NCBI GenBank assembly: GCA_006503535.1
Contig: QYRS01000002.1
Coordinates: forward strand, 992,001-1,056,000
Direction: 5' to 3'
DNA length: 64,000 bases
Source: Arthrinium phaeospermum
Taxonomy: Eukaryota > Ascomycota > Sordariomycetes > Amphisphaeriales > Apiosporaceae
Part shown: positions 1 to 11,955 of the stretch, piece after piece
Layout: each line of letters opens with the position of its first letter
Position numbering within the stretch: the first letter of the stretch is position 1
Position numbers and translations under genes: made by a program
Notes under the pieces: generated by a model
Seen by the model: only the letters and a program-made list of their open reading frames with translations
Databases searched by the model: none
What the model was told of the DNA's origin: nothing

Positions 1-109
1 AGGAGGTTCTTCTTTGATCCCTCAAAGCCCACAACTAGTAGCAGAAAAGCATGAATCCTCTGTAAAACCCGTCAGCCAAGAGTAATGGCACACGGTTCTA
101 CCTAATAGA

Positions 110-1415
110 ATGGGGACCCGATTCATAGAGAACGTCAACCGTTATTTCGCCAACGGCGGCCGGTACGAGTGCGAGGGGAGCCTCGGTCAAGGGGCTTACG
201 GGTGCGTCTTCAAGATAAAAGACAACCAGGCAGCTGGATGCCGTGGTCAGCGGTTCGCCTTGAAAGTGCCTTTCACTCAACAGTTTACGTCGGGTGAAGA
301 GGGCTGGCTTTCTGAGACCGCAGTGCTTAATGTGAGCCACTCCCAACGCTCTAACTACCTGATCCCCTGGTGGATGGACATTCAGCTAATACTTCATCGT
401 CGTCTTCTACGGAGACAGGCTTTTCAGGCGGCTGCACATGTCGTTAACCGGGTAGCGATTTGCGACGATCCGCTGCGAAAACCCCCTCAAGGCGCAGGTC
501 GGATTACGTCGGACTGGCTGTACTTGGAATACCTCGAAAATGGAACCTTTAAACAGTTTGCTGCCAGGCTCAAGATGCTGAACAGGCCGATCCCAAACAG
601 GCTCATCTGGCGCATTACCCTATGCAGTGAGCTGCCCCTTTCTGAATGATATAACATGTTCGCCAATAGGCAGCCTTTACTGACCACCATGGGGTTAGTG
701 ATTCGAATGTGCATCGCCATGGCGTGGCCAAATCCGTATTCCACAGGCAAAGAACGAATCGAGGAGGTGGAGCAGGACTTCTACACCCATATTATCAGTA
801 ATCTCGATCTTCACGATGAGAACAGTAAGCTATCTCCCACCATCACTTCTTATGGGCTGGCAATATTCTTCTATACTCTTGCAACGGACACTAAATTTTG
901 GGAACTAGTGGTATTCGGTAACATCGACGCCGACGGGAGTCTTGAGCATCAACTCACCCCGATATTGAAGATGATCGATGTTGGAGAGTGTCAGAGGCAA
1001 AGAACTAGAGGGTAAGCAACAAATCATCATCTTCGCCCAGGGAAGCCCGCCCAACACAGCCCCTTTCTAACCACTACGCATTCATAGGGAAGACCAGTGG
1101 CTCATCAAGACGGCCGGCCTCGTTGATACCATCTCCGACCATGTGCAAACCATGGTCACTCGCGCGCTTCGCACGACGCCGGAGGCAGTCCCGCTGGACC
1201 CGGAGCTGAACGAACTGGCCACGATAAGCATGGGGGACGACCCGGACCTGAGGGAAGTGGCCGTAGGCGTCATTATTGCCGTCTCGACGAGGACGGAGAC
1301 TTGGTACCGCGAAAGGTATCCCGGGCACAACACGGCCCAAGAGAGCGACGACTACGTTCGGGACTTGGTCAACGCGATCTTCTTCGATGCGGATTGGACG
1401 ACGACAGTGTTTTGA
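110..1415 (+). CDS. Protein-kinase-like protein, fungal lineage-specific
   Basis: Predicted 357-aa protein kinase-fold protein of unknown target. Model: exons 110-626, 699-824, 909-1011 and 1088-1415. All junctions are GT..AG and the frame closes exactly; the first intron has a CTGAC branch point. Visible motifs: a glycine-rich loop (GQGAYGCVF, about residues 27-35), a beta-3 lysine segment (FALKVP), a catalytic-loop-like segment (NLDLHDEN) and a metal-binding segment (KMIDVG). The HxD histidine is replaced by Asn and DFG reads DVG. The C-terminal part (TRTETWYRERYPG) is Trp/Tyr/Arg-rich, as in the many fungal-expanded kinase-like proteins. Both Asp residues remain, so activity is possible but not shown. 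ATG 110 is the first in-frame Met. The neighbouring nit-4 gene suggests no link. Alternative: a decaying kinase paralogue. Confidence 0.75.
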
Positions 1416-3180
1416 TGCTTTACCGATACCTTATGTTGGTATGGAGATCGATATCACAGGAATGCAGGGGCCAGGGCATTTTGTGGTGTGATGTCGTCGC
1501 CTCAGGCTCAGTCAGGCACTTGTTCATCTTTACCTTGCAGATATAAATACTGTATTCAATACACGTACGTAATTCAGGCGTCCATCATGACAAGTAGCTT
1601 GACTGTCGTTCCTAATCATGCATACTTCGAGGGAAGCTGCATGGGTACTGGGCTGGGTTCACCCCCTCGGGATGAATGCACATGCCTAGGCCTTTCTTCG
1701 TTGTCGCCGTTGATCAAATCCCTGCTTAATTTCCTCGAGCAAGAGGTTTAGATTTCATCTCTTCTTCAATATTAAAATGAATATTGAAGAATACGTGTAC
1801 ATAGTTTACATACCAGAGTTTCTAGAGAGTCCTACGCAGAGTGAGTGTATATGCCTGGTGCAATTCATTTCGAGCCAGAGACAACCAGACAGCCATAATG
1901 ACCCCCACGTCAGTCTGCTGCAGAACCCCAAGGGACAGACATGACGTCACATACATGCAAAGCCGACCATACGTAAATACATCTGTTCTGAACCCGATTG
2001 AGAAGACGGGTCTTATCTTACTAATGCACAAGTCTTGAGGGGCCTGAACAGCTCAGAACATAAGTAAGGGTTGGCAAGGGCAGCTGGGTTGTTCTGATTG
2101 GTTACGCGGCGGGCCTACATAGTAGTAGATAAAACCCATCCGACCCATTGGGCACAGCATGGTACAAGGATCGACAAGACATCTGGATGCAGGTGAATCA
2201 AGCGCTCGGGATAACGGGAGACGGGCCAACGAGCGTTGATGCGATCGAGGTGTTGCCGAATTGTATGCGCACTGCCTACTCCATGGGGTAAAGGCCAGCA
2301 GCCATTCCCAAGTCTGGGGCGGTTGGGGAAATATAGGAAATGCCAAATTCTTATCTTTGCCATTTTGCAATTGGCGCATTCTCATTGGCCCGGCGGCCCC
2401 AAAAGATGGCGCCACATTGGCCATCTTATCTCTTCCGGGTCCTTGGGCGCGCTTGCTCTCGTTTCCGTCTCCGGGATCAGCTCTTTTGTATGGAGGGTCG
2501 AGTCAAGAAATGCCGTCGACCACCATGCATTCATTCCCTTTTCCTACGTCGCTCTAGGTAGGTAGTCTTCAACCTGCATTGCATGTCCTTTTCCCTTTCG
2601 CCGTCGGCAACTCTCTGGCTAGGATGAATAAGAACTGCCGAGCGACTCAGGCGAAGCATAATTTCTCGCATCCCATCCGACCACAAGCTGAGGCGGTCGT
2701 GGCTTGAGGGGCGGGGCAGTTTCGCTCCAAGTAAATACCTAAAACCCGAGGGGCACTCACTGGCTGACACTGCACTCGCTGCATCTCTCCCCATGCTATC
2801 GCCCATCTTCGCTAAGCCAGGCTGCCAGCCAACTCGAGCCATCTCGCAGCCCTCCGCGCCAACACTCTGAGCCAGGCACCCATCTATTGAACACCACAAT
2901 GATATATCGCGCTCATTCGCCACCGACCTTTTGCCAGCCATCGAGCGCATATCCGAGGCCAACGGAAGTCGATTGAAGTAGCCTCTTCGACGCCCCGATA
3001 GTTGACCGCAGTCTGGGATACTGGTCCCCCTGACCACCTATTTCCCCAGCTTAGCTCTGCGCATCCGTTTCCACCTTGATTGGCCTGCGATCGCTCAGTC
3101 GCAACAACTCCCCGAGCCAAATACTCCAGATTCTCCCTCGACAGACTGATCAGGATCGGCAAAGTAGGTGCTGGTCCACC
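1416..3180. other. Intergenic region and nit-4 upstream/leader
   Basis: No coding region with gene-like composition is visible. The last 600 bases are C/T-rich and contain several out-of-frame ATGs, so they probably include the promoter and 5' leader of nit-4. The short frames at 1488-1751 and 2053-2565 lack recognisable domains and overlap each other on both strands. Confidence 0.6.
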
Positions 3181-5896
3181 ATGGAGGCCTCAACTTCGTC
3201 CGTGTCGCACTCGCAACCTCTGAGTAACCCCATTGGAGTTCCTGGTACAACGCCATCCTCGAGCAAAAAGAAGTCCAGGCGTGGAGGCGAGAGCGCGGCG
3301 CAAAAGCGACGCTGTGTCAGTACGGCATGCATAGCTTGCAGGAAGAGGAAGAGCAAATGCGATGGCGCGTTACCGAGCTGTGCGGCGTGCTCCAGCGTTT
3401 ATGGCACCGAGTGTGTCTACGATCCGAACTCGGATCACCGGCGGAAAGGCGTATACCGCGAAAAGATCGATAGCATGAAGGCCCAAAGCTCGACACTCCA
3501 GATTCTCATAGAGGCCATCCTAAATGCCGACGAGGATGACGTCCCCGACATCGTCAAGAAGATCCGCACATGCGACAGCCTGGATAGGGTGGCCGAGTCG
3601 ATCTTGAAGCAAGAGTACGGCAACCCTGACGAAGTCAACACGACAGAGGAAGACTATACCGTAGGGATGCCCATTGAAGGAGAGAGGGAACTGGCGAGGA
3701 AGATGGGAGAGCTGCGGTTGGAGAATGGATCAGTACGCTTTATCGGAGGCACTTCGCATCTGATCTACCTTGGCAACCCTACGGCGCACTATTCGGAACC
3801 CGAGCCGCAAGACAGCAACGCATCCGGCGAGGATCCAATCATCAGTTGGTCTGATGTTACCAAGGACAGGGAACTCGTCGTTCATTTGATGAACATGTAT
3901 TTCAATTGGCACTACCCTTATTTTGCGACGTTGTCGAAGAACCTCTTCTACCAGGACTTTTTCAGGAGCAAGCCCAAGGGCATACCCCACAAAACCACAT
4001 ATTGTTCGTCTCTGTTGGTTAATGCAATGCTTGCCTTGGGCTGTCACTTTACCGACGTAGATGGCGCATTCGCCAATTCCGGCGACAGCTGGACCAAAGG
4101 AGACCACTTTTTCGCGGAATGCAAGCGACTGATTGTGGAGAATGACGAGTACGAGAAGCCACGGTTGACCACGGTCCAAGCCTTGGCCCTGATGTCGGTC
4201 AGAGAAGCTGGCTGCGGCCGAGAGGCCAAAGGATGGGTATACAGTGGCATGAGTTTCCGAATGGCCCAAGATCTTGGGCTTAATCTTGATATAGGGGGGA
4301 TCAGTACGGACAACGAACGGCTAGAGGACCAGGAGGTGGATGCGCGACGAATCACCTTCTGGGGTTGCTTCTTGTTCGATAAATGTTGGTCCAATTACTT
4401 AGGACGCCTACCTCAGCTGCCCAAGAACTCTTACAACGTCCCCAAATACGACGTCTTTCCTGACGAGGATGCCGAAGACTGGTCTCCATATACCGATGCT
4501 GGCTCGGACGAGACATCGAGACAGCCATCACGGACACGCGCAATAGGTCTTCAGTTGTCGAAGCTGTGCGAGATCAGCAGCGACTTGTTGCTGTTCTTCT
4601 ATCATCCAAGCCACATAGGAAGGTCAAGTGGCAAGTCTGTGGAGCTCAAGAAGCTCAGCGAATTGCACAGACGCCTGGAGGACTGGCGGAAGGAATTGCC
4701 CAAGGAGCTGGAGCCAAAGGAAGGGCAATTGCCCAACGCAATCTTGATGCAGTAAGTCGACGGCAGGAAAAGCAAAGTCATGTTCAGCGCAGCTAACCAT
4801 GCCCAGCATGTTTTTCCACCTCCAGTACATCCATCTGTTCAGACCATTTCTGAAGTACGCACCCAATGCCTCGCCCTTACCGCCGCATGTGTCGCCGCGG
4901 AGAATCTGCACGGCCAATGCAGGAGCCATATCCAAGCTCATGAGGTTGTATAAGAAACTTTACAACTTGCGACAGATCTGCAACATCGCCGTATACATGC
5001 TGCATTCTGCCTGTACTATCCATCTACTTAACCTCCCAGAAAAGACTGCCAAGCGGGATATCACGCACGGCATCAAGCACCTTGAGGAAATCGCCGAGGA
5101 TTGGCTCTGCGGTAGGAGGACCTTGAGTATCCTGAGTGTTTTGGTGCGCAAATGGAATGTGGAGCTCCCCGAGGAAGCTGCACATTCGTTGCAGCGAGCT
5201 GATGAGAGATGGGGTACCTTCAGCACATCCGAAGTGCCTTCGCCCAAATCCCATTTGACGGCGTCTCCCTCGCCACCGGCTGCCAAGCAAGAACAATACA
5301 GCCCCGCCCATCTCGTCGCATATGCCAATGGTCCGGGCTCCCGGATGGCACCTGGGTCAACAATCGCACCCGAAATGATGGGCGGGTTTGCCTCGGGGTC
5401 GACCGATTTCGGCAAACTGCCGAATATGCAAACAGTTGGAGGCGCCGCAGTCGGCAAAAACCCGACGGCCTTGAATATGGATAGTGTGACCGGCGTGACT
5501 TGGCGTCAACCATCGTTAGGCCACACGATACCAAGCTACGCTCGATCATATGCCGCTGTTTCCAGTAGTAGTGGTGACTCTAGCCAGCCGTCACGAGCGG
5601 CCACGCGGAACGTGACGCCAAGCTCGGCTTACGCCATCGACGGCTCAGATTGGTATTTAAGAGACGGTGCCAATTGGCAATCCAGCTTCGATACATGGAC
5701 GACCAACAACAGCAATACAGGGATATCAGGAGATCCGTCAGTGTTCATGTTTACAGCAAACGCTAATAACGCAGGGAATCCTGCGGCTGCTGCGACTGCT
5801 CAACGTTCCCCTCCAGCATCCAACTTTGATTTCGATAGCATTGAGAATCTTGCCAATTCCATGACTCCATGGGACTCTCTTCCTGGCCTTGAATGA
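3181..5896 (+). CDS. nit-4: Nitrate assimilation transcription factor NIT-4/NirA
   Basis: Nuclear Zn2Cys6 activator that, in the known family, switches on nitrate and nitrite reductase and the nitrate transporter together with the GATA factor NIT-2/AreA. Exons 3181-4751 and 4807-5896 give 886 aa; the 55-nt intron has a CTAAC branch point. The zinc cluster is Cys50, 53, 60, 67, 70 and 78. It is followed by the family-specific linker (NSDHRRKGVYREK) and a fungal-specific TF middle region (roughly residues 230-680) that closely follows NIT-4, including FNWHYPYF, VREAGCGREAKGW and SNYLGRLPQLP. The C-terminal 200 residues are low complexity, rich in Ser, Ala, Asn and Pro, and end in an acidic hydrophobic tail (WDSLPGLE) typical of the activation domain. 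ATG 3181 sits in a good context (CCACC before it); the frame is open further upstream but with no ATG. No nitrate genes lie nearby. Confidence 0.97.
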
Positions 5897-6526
5897 TCAG
5901 CCCAGGTCATTTGGTTCAAGCGAATACGCAGTATGTATCTGGGGAGCTGCCCAGTGTATGGAGTTTATCAGTTGTCGGAGAGTGTGTTAGTAAACCACGC
6001 TGTGCTTTGATGGGAAGGGACGGACTAGGCTTGCAAAAGGATACCATTATGGGAACAAGGAGTTCAGCGAGATTTTATGACTATTTATGACCAACTATGG
6101 ATCATTTAACGATAATGTTATGGGGAGGGACTCATAGTAATGCGAACTGTTCCTGAACAATCGAAGTCATGACACATAACAGGTCAGGTGCTTAGGAATT
6201 GAATACATGGTATTGCATCTCTCGTTCAAATCTGATTTATAGGCGACCATCATTCACAGCAGTAGTGAGTGCTGCTTCAACCTCGCATACACAACACTGG
6301 AAATTCACGGTACTATAAGTGCTTCCCCGTTTCTCTTCCGAAGTCAACTTCCTCTCTCTCAAAACACTCTGTTAGCTATTCAGAGGAGGCCAGCTGACCC
6401 ATTGCGCTTCGGCACAACATAACATTCATTGCTTCCGAGTTGCTCCCAGACACACTCACTCAACAAACCCGAGACAACGCAGCACCGCCCATAATTCAGA
6501 TCCGCCGGTACAACATAATCATCAAC
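5897..6526. other. Intergenic, nit-4 3' end and Hce2-gene promoter
   Basis: Contains the presumed 3' UTR of nit-4, then a C-rich stretch that probably carries the promoter and leader of the small secreted protein gene at 6527. No further gene is visible. Confidence 0.55.
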
Positions 6527-7346
6527 ATGCAGCTGATCATCAACTTCGTCGTTCCCTTGGTCTGGGCCGCCGCCGTCCTGGGCGCCGTCCTCCCCGTCAA
6601 GCCCGGCTTCACCTCGCACGAGATCACCAAGGCCGACGGCAGCAAGGACGTCCTCTACCTCCGCTCCAACTTCGTCCTCACCGACCCCGAAGCCGACGCC
6701 GGAACCGCTGGAATCGCCGGCCGGGCCGACCGGCCCCCGCCTGCCAACGTCCCCTTCACCGCGACCGACTCGCCCGTCGCCAACTGCCCCATTGGCATGT
6801 CCTCCATGTTCACCGACACCACCGGCGGCGTCCCGGCCGCCACCCTCGCCGACTGCCAGGCCCTCCAGGCCGCTATCGATGCCAAGAACGGGTTCTGGAA
6901 CCAGACTAACTGGCACGCCATGTACACGCTGGCGACGCTCGGCACTTGCAAGTTCTCTGCTTTTCGGTGGGATGGGAGTGATCAGGAACTGATGTATGTT
7001 TTTTTCCCTCTCTCTTCCCTATGTCTTTTTGCATTTTTCGTCACACAAGTCTCCTTGGTGTTTCTCTCGGGTTTTTCCTCAGAAGCACTTACGATTGTCC
7101 TTGTCACTCCCCATCATCATGACATATTTTATCTGGCCCCAGAAACCCTTGATAGGCGAATCTGTAAACTGACTTTTCCTTTTCTCTCCGAACTACAGGG
7201 TTGGCAACCTCGACGTCTGGGCTTATCTCGAGGAGGCCGCTGAGGATCACGTCTCCAACGGCAAGATCCAGGTCTATGGCAACGGGCCCTGCGGCGGGGC
7301 CAACGACACCGAAATCCGATACGATATTGGAAATACCAAGTACTGA
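6527..7346 (+). CDS. Small secreted Hce2-like cysteine protein (candidate effector)
   Basis: Predicted 204-aa secreted protein. Exons 6527-6993 and 7199-7346 are separated by a 205-nt intron with a CTGAC branch. A signal peptide is clear (about residues 1-20, hydrophobic core then AAAVLGA). The mature part has four cysteines spaced as in Hce2 (homologue of Cladosporium Ecp2) domains: CPIGM, then DCQAL..I, then GTCKF, then GPCGG. The region VGNLDVWAYLEEA plus SNGKIQVYG resembles the characteristic Hce2 second half. Hce2 proteins are fungal apoplastic proteins, some of them plant-interaction effectors; others occur in saprotrophs and may act against microbes. The domain call comes from cysteine pattern and local motifs, so it is moderate. 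A wholly different small secreted family is the alternative. Confidence 0.75.
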
Positions 7347-7884
7347 GCGTGTTCCTAGTTTGTTGCCGGTGCTCGGGATGTGCTCAAGAAGAGGTAAATG
7401 CCTCGGTCCGATTGTAACTGGAGAGACATCACAAGAGCTTGAGGAACACCGGAAAACCCAAACAGCGTTTCTTTCCGAGTATATATAATAAGATACTCGA
7501 AACCCCCCACCACCAATGTCCCCTTGCTGCAGCATTTACTATGATTTGCTCACCTTGACACGATTGTAATTTGAGCTCGAATTCCTTGTCGTATTGATTA
7601 CCGGGGAGAAGTGTGCGATCAGAATAAGCAGCAGGTTACATTTTAGAACCCTGAGTGCAACAAAAGAGAGAGACACGTGCGTGAGTGAGGTTCGGCTTCG
7701 GGTTCGCCTAGCCGAAGAGATGGCCGTTTTCGGCTCCTCCCCACCGGTTAGAGTTGATCACTTGACCGGTTCGGGGTCATGTTGAAGTGACTTAAGCATT
7801 CAAGCGCCGCCGCAGCTTCCGGACTACTGACAGGTTCCAATCAAGTTGCTTTTGACTTTTGACTCGATGGGACACACTGATCTG

Positions 7885-8294
7885 CTGTACATTGATGTAG
7901 GTATAGCGATGTCATTTCAGAACTGGAATATTCAATATTCGTATGTATGCAGTATGCACTATACGCATCGATGAATAGTATTCGGCGCTCGGGGCCGGTG
8001 ATGACGATTTCATAGAAATCGCCATACAAATTGACATCCTCCGTCTTAGATTGCGAAGATCGACCGGCGGTGATTATCGTAGTTTTCTCCTTCCTTTCCC
8101 TCCCTTTCGAGAGGCCGGATTGGCGGAGGGAGAGATGGGAGAGATCAGATTGTATAAAACACCCCCGATTAGGTCGTGCAACTCAACTATTCAATCATCC
8201 CAAATTTTATATGGAATATTCACCTATTCAGGGGCATTGCAGAATAATGCACTATACGCATATATGCGCATATTGTACATCGCTATGTAGGTAT
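7885..8294. repeat. Diverged short direct repeats
   Basis: Three short elements occur twice. ATGCACTATACGCAT is at 7954-7968 and 8247-8261 (exact). TGGAATATT is at 7924 and 8212, 30 and 35 bases upstream of the first element respectively. TGTACAT followed by ATGTAGGTAT or GATGTAGGTAT is at about 7885 and 8274. The last element lies on the opposite side of the others in the two copies, so this is not a simple tandem duplication. It may be a degraded mobile element or rearranged repeat. Confidence 0.5.
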
Positions 8295-9183
8295 CCACTT
8301 CAGATGATTCGACCACACTAGATAACCGCGTCGGCACCGATGCCGCCACGACCGGATAGGCAAGGTCTTTTTGATCATGACATGCAAGGTTGAGGTCCCC
8401 GGCTTCAACACGGCTTTAGCGGTTGCAAGGGCTGGCTGGCACTGGTCCGGTTCAACCGATTGAGACGGGTTCCCCATCCCATCTCCACTGACCCATCCAC
8501 TCGGAACACATCAGAGGTGATCTTGAGATGGAGTCGCCATGTTGCATCGCACACATACATACCGAGTGCCCACCATCCGTATGCACGGCGCAAAAAGCAC
8601 CCCGTTGAAACCTGCAGTCGGTGTATGTCGCGGTATACTGCCACCAGGAGCTATCTTGTGTGATATTCTGGTCCTGTCGTGTCAATCGCTCCGACAAACA
8701 CGCGTATGACTAACACCGCTAGCCGCGACTCTTGACTTATTACTCACAAGACTCGAGCTCGGTGTTAAGACATACTCTCGCTACGCGAAAGATGGCCCGA
8801 AACCAATCCCCATCCCCATTTCCCTCCGGATGCACGAACGGCTCCCCCTTCCTTCAAGCCCCCCCCCAGGACCCGAGCGAGGCCTACTAGTACTGGAGGG
8901 CAATCAAACAAGCTCCTTCCGTCCAGTCAGATCGATCAAGGTGCAGACAGTCCCGTGTAAAAAACCGGGTCTGCAGATGCTAACCACCATGCCCACTCCA
9001 TATCAGCAACGGGTTTTGTTGGGGCCAAGCAGGGAATTCTTCTACTTCCGCCACCATTGAATGAACAAATGCATCACCGCCTCTGCTTTCCCTTCAATGG
9101 GGATTCCCTCCCCCCTGTCTGCTTAAATAGCCTCGCCAGACCGTACCCCTAGCCTGCTTCCCGCCCCTCCCTTTTTTCCTTGA

Positions 9184-9191
9184 TATAAATA
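9184..9191 (+). promoter_or_regulatory. Possible TATA box of the DHA1 transporter gene
   Basis: TATAAATA lies 130 bases before the ATG at 9321, a plausible distance for a TATA element plus a leader of about 100 nt. It rests on sequence match only. Confidence 0.3.
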
Positions 9192-9320
9192 TGCTATACT
9201 ACAACTGCCACCTCCTTACTCGACTATTTTTACCGTTGCCAAGACCACATTACCCTATTCGTCTGTGCATCTCACTTCTGATTGGCTCACAGAAACAAGG
9301 AACCAAGACACCGAGTGGCC

Positions 9321-11392
9321 ATGGCGCAACCCCATGTTACGGAGCCGTCGCCGGACGAGGGCCATAACAGCGAAGTGACCGATTTCGCCATGTCAGAAAC
9401 CAACACGAAACCCCGGAGAAGTGGCAGCGTCGAAAAGAAGACGGCCACCAAGAGCGGCGAAGACGACGGTGATGGGTCGACCACCTACGCCTCCGTCAGC
9501 TCTTCCTCATTGAGCGTCAACGCCATCCCGCCACCGAGCCGCGTTCTCACCAGGAGATCCGAGCCCCCACTGTCCCGGGCCGTATCCGAAGTGTACGACG
9601 GCATCGAGAGCCGGCGGGACGTCGAGCTCGGTGGGGACGGCGACGGCGATGGCGGTGCCCCGCTGCAGGAGGAGAAGACGAGGGCCAGCACGGCGCTCAA
9701 CCCCAACGACCCCGACCTGGTGACCTGGACGGGGCCCGACGACCCGGCCAACCCCAAGAACTGGGCCTACTCCAAAAAGTGGCGCGCCGTCTTCATCGTG
9801 TCCTGCTTCACCCTCATGTCGCCGCTGTCCTCGTCTCTCGTGGCGCCCTCCCTCGGCGTCATCGGCGACGAGTTGGACGTGCCGCCCGGCACCCAACAGG
9901 CTCTAGTTCTCTCCATCTTTATCCTTGCCTATGCCATCGGGCCTTTGGTGTAAGTGGGTGTGCCTCTCGCGGGGACGTGTTGAATCTCTCTGTCCATATC
10001 CTCTTTCTCTACCTCGTATTTTCTCCAGGGGCTTGCTTGTTTCGTAAACTGACGTGTTTGGCACGACTCGGTAGGTGGGGACCCCTATCCGAATTATATG
10101 GCCGTGTCTTGGTCTTGCAAACCACCAACATTCTCTATCTCTGCTTTAACCTCGGATGTGGTCTCGCGAGGACGAAGGCGCAGTTAATCATCTTCCGCTT
10201 CCTCGCCGGCTTGGGCGGCTCGGCACCTCTAGCTATCGGCGGCGGTGTCTTGGCTGACCTCTTCACGGCCGAGCAGCGTGGCAAAGCTATGTCGATATAT
10301 TCGTTAACGCCACTCCTGGGCCCGGCTATAGGGCCAATAGGTACGATAGACCGCCCCTTTTTCTCTCTCTCTTTCTCTCTCTACTCCTTATCACAAGCAA
10401 GTTCATAGTTAGCAAGTTCTAGTTAACTAACACCGATCTCTTCTCCTTGTCCTTTCAAAGCCGGCGCCTTCATTACCGAAAACACGACGTGGCGCTGGTC
10501 CTTCTGGGCCACGACCATCGCCGACGCCGTCATCCAGCTGCTGGGCCTCGTCTTCCTGCGCGAGACGTACGCGCCCGTGCTGCTGCAGTGGAAGCGCCAG
10601 CGGCTCGTCCACGAGACGGGCAACGACGGCCTCCACACCCCCTACGACGACCCGGACCGGACCGTGGCCAGGACGCTGCGCACCGCCGTGGCGCGGCCCT
10701 TCCGCCTGCTGGCGACGCAGGTCATTATCCAGGTCCTGGCGCTGTACATGATGTACTTATACGGCCTGATGTACATCGTCCTCGTCTCGTTCCCGTCCCT
10801 CTTCTCCGGCCCCGTCGCCGAGGGCGGCTACGGCGAGTCCCTCGGCATCGGCGGCCTCAACTACATCTCCCTCGGCCTGGGCTTCTTCCTGGGCGCCCAG
10901 GTGTGCGCCCCGCTGCAGGACCGCATCTACGCCGCCCTCAAGCGGCGCGACCTCCGCCGCGGCGGCAAGGGCGCCGGCCGCCCCGAGTACCGCGTCCCCA
11001 TGATGGTGCCCGGCGCCGTCCTCATCCCCGTCGGCCTCCTCATCTACGGCTGGACCGCCGAGTACAAGACCCACTGGATCGGCCCCAACGTCGGCGCCTG
11101 CCTCTTCTCCATCGGCACCATCATCGGCTTCCAGTGCGTCCAGGGCTTCCTCGTCGACACCTACACCCGCTACGCCGCCAGCGCCGTCGGCGCCGCCACC
11201 GTCATGCGCTCCCTCGCCGGCTTCGGCTTCCCCCTCTTCGCCGCCAGCCTCTACGACCGCCTCGGCCTCGGCTGGGGCAACTCCCTGCTCGCCTTCCTCG
11301 GCATCGTCATCGGCTGGCCCAGCCCCGTGCTGCTGTGGTACTACGGCGAGCCCCTGCGCAAACGGAGCCCGTTCGCGGCCGGCGGGCGCTGA
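9321..11392 (+). CDS. MFS drug/polyamine:H+ antiporter, DHA1 family
   Basis: Twelve-TM plasma-membrane exporter of the DHA1 (Flr1/Tpo-like) group, likely removing toxic compounds or polyamines in exchange for protons. Exons 9321-9949, 10075-10340 and 10461-11392 give 608 aa; both introns have canonical branch points. A hydrophilic N-terminus of about 150 residues ends in the family hallmark NPNDPDLVTWTGPDDPANPKNW. TM1 follows, then WGPLSELYGR (motif A region), the TM4 RFLAG segment, and antiporter motif C (GPAIGPIAGAFI) at the end of TM5. The frame remains open to a TTG at 9282, but the first ATG is 9321. The third exon is strikingly GC-rich with C-ending codons, unlike the preceding exons. 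Substrate cannot be inferred. Confidence 0.93.
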
Positions 11393-11955
11393 TGTAGGAG
11401 GATACGATAAGACTAAACAAGTAATGGGGCCATGTATGTAACCTGGCATTGCGTATCGTAGCACAATTTTACACGATGTTATGAATTAATATAGAAACAT
11501 TGCCCTCTGGGTCAGACCTTTCTTTTAATCTTCAAGTGCCGTTCCCTGCATAAGAAAACCACCGCTTGACATCTACAGCAGTAAACTTTGCTATATTACA
11601 TGTGTCATCACGCACAATTGCCAGGAAGGAGCTGTTCGCCCAAACACATTGTTTTGTTCGTAATATTCTTCTATTGGGCAAGGGGAAATAACAAGCCAAA
11701 AAAAAACGCCAGTGACCGCTGATTGTCCCTTCCGGCACAGAGCCGGAGATTCCCATCGTGCAGGCATCAGAAAGATGTATGTATCCGAAGATGGGGACTT
11801 ATTTTTATGGTATCATAAGACGAAACCTCCCTCTGTTATAATCACACAAGCCGACACGCGTCTGTGTGGGCGAACCACAGGACGGGATGATGAGTAACCG
11901 CTGCTGTCCACTAGGACAGTATTCCTGGAGAAATATCGCAGCATGGTAGCCCAAC
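11393..11955. other. Convergent intergenic region
   Basis: Lies between the 3' ends of the DHA1 transporter and the La gene. It is AT-richer than its flanks and should hold both 3' UTRs. No gene is seen. Confidence 0.55.

Larger units (their letters stand above)
7347..9320. other. Long intergenic region with diverged short repeats
   Basis: No gene is supported across almost 2 kb. It contains AT-rich patches, a 15-bp exact direct repeat (7954-7968 and 8247-8261) with accompanying partial repeats, and a pyrimidine-rich stretch before the transporter start. The small frame at 8830-9060 is proline-rich by composition only and shows no domain. Confidence 0.6.

Noticed and set aside
6527..11392. 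Effector plus exporter as a secondary-metabolite or virulence cluster
   Set aside because: No biosynthetic core enzyme is present; adjacency of two genes is not enough.
10447..11397. Long Arg/Pro-rich open frame over the DHA1 transporter
   Set aside because: It is a GC-driven shadow; the other frame continues the transporter with proper TM segments and splice sites.
10757..11464. Long Glu/Ala/Gly-rich minus-strand frame
   Set aside because: Antisense shadow of the GC-rich transporter exon with no domain.
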